Positions 63,830 through 64,000 of a stretch of DNA of 64,000 bases are shown here, one piece after another (positions within the stretch are counted from its first letter, which is position 1; each line of letters starts with the position of its first letter). Made by a program: the position numbers and the translations under genes. The stretch lies in NCBI GenBank assembly GCA_018433975.1, contig JAHDQE010000020.1, positions 1 to 64,000 of the forward strand, in the 5' to 3' direction. The notes below the pieces were generated by a model that was not told the origin of the DNA, did not search any database, and was given only the letters and a program-made list of their open reading frames with translations. Source of the stretch: Ornatilinea sp. (GTDB taxonomy: Bacteria; Chloroflexota; Anaerolineae; Anaerolineales; Anaerolineaceae).

Positions 63830-64000
63830 TTACTTGACCGTTGCCACTTGCCCGCCGGTCATCTCCTGCAAATGCTGCGGCGTGAGTTTGAACACCGCGT
63901 GTGGGGTACCGGCCGCCGCCCAGATCTCTTCGTATTGCAGCAGGTCTTCATCAATAATGGTCAGCATAGGCTGGACATGCCCCACCGGGGGCACCCCGCC
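63830..64000 (-). CDS. YbaK/EbsC-type aminoacyl-tRNA deacylase, partial
   Basis: The last 56 codons of a minus-strand gene that continues past the right edge. The piece starts GGVPPVGHVQPMLTIIDEDL and ends in EMTGGQVATVK. The GGVPPVGH motif, the W-AAAGTP loop (IWAAAGTPHAVFKLTP) and the C-terminal MTGG are those of YbaK/ProX-like deacylases, which remove mischarged amino acids from tRNA(Pro) and other tRNAs. It is too short to choose between sub-families. Confidence 0.8.
   Translation of the reverse strand, partial: GGVPPVGHVQPMLTIIDEDLLQYEEIWAAAGTPHAVFKLTPQHLQEMTGGQVATVK

Noticed and set aside
1..64000. tRNA or rRNA genes
   Set aside because: I checked the intergenic stretches for T-arm (GTTCRANYC) and cloverleaf patterns and found none; a covariance search would be decisive.

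Overview
The window looks like a chromosome segment of a member of the Chloroflexota, most likely class Anaerolineae. This is inferred from gene content and style: many threonine/proline-linked lipoproteins with LxxC lipoboxes, several family 5 peptide-binding proteins, a lipid-anchored MecA_N-type transpeptidase, and interspersed repeat families of the GTAGGTTGGGTTGAGCG and CATTCTGAGCG type. There is no rRNA marker in the window, so this is not proof. Most of the sequence is ordinary core genome in a GC-moderate base composition. Two stretches stand out: an AT-rich accessory island at about 36.6-42.2 kb, and a 2 kb gene-free repeat cluster at 50.6-52.65 kb.

Layout. 0-5 kb: the end of an RlmI-like methyltransferase, an ABC-F ATPase behind a leader with a terminator hairpin and two tiny overlapping ORFs, and a large membrane protein. 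5-10.5 kb: a TauE-type exporter and an agmatine deiminase pathway operon (putrescine carbamoyltransferase, APC antiporter, agmatine deiminase) with an Lrp/AsnC regulator upstream whose control region is full of palindromes. 10.7-23 kb: a small secreted protein, a stand-alone peptide-binding lipoprotein with a long leader, a second binding protein joined to a response regulator with a probable Roadblock domain, and a full oligopeptide ABC operon (D-F-A-B-C) with a strong promoter and terminator. 23-26 kb: a cytosolic class A beta-lactamase-like hydrolase, an NlpC/P60 endopeptidase with SH3 region and a dipeptide epimerase. Together with the transporter these form a probable murein-peptide uptake and recycling neighbourhood. 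26-31.5 kb: a DUF3054-DUF218 protein, RsgA, a transpeptidase and Maf. 31.7-33.9 kb: xpt-guaA behind a structured leader. 34-36.5 kb: a tandem pair of duplicated membrane proteins, each with the same terminator.

36.6-42.2 kb: the accessory island. A class C beta-lactamase-like protein, a J-domain membrane protein, a HEPN-like protein with an R-x4-H motif and a J-domain/transmembrane/Mrr-like protein all lie on the + strand. They are separated by related intergenic repeats, three of which carry the same promoter-like core. This is the best candidate for an undescribed, possibly defence-related, system.

42.6-50.6 kb: methyltransferase, inositol-phosphatase family protein, response regulator, HD protein, HutI, MFS transporter, Rrf2 regulator, thioesterase and M42 peptidase. 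52.7-55.3 kb: a three-gene operon whose first gene appears to start at an ATA codon behind a perfect AGGAGG. 55.5-62.8 kb: a small protein, ClpC, RadA, a ferredoxin-type protein and a CPBP protease. 62.97-63.75 kb: a pseudogene with one stop codon and one frameshift. The right edge cuts a YbaK/EbsC-type gene.

A recurring theme is probable leaderless transcription: at least four genes have a -10 element only 6-9 nt in front of the start codon and no Shine-Dalgarno sequence.
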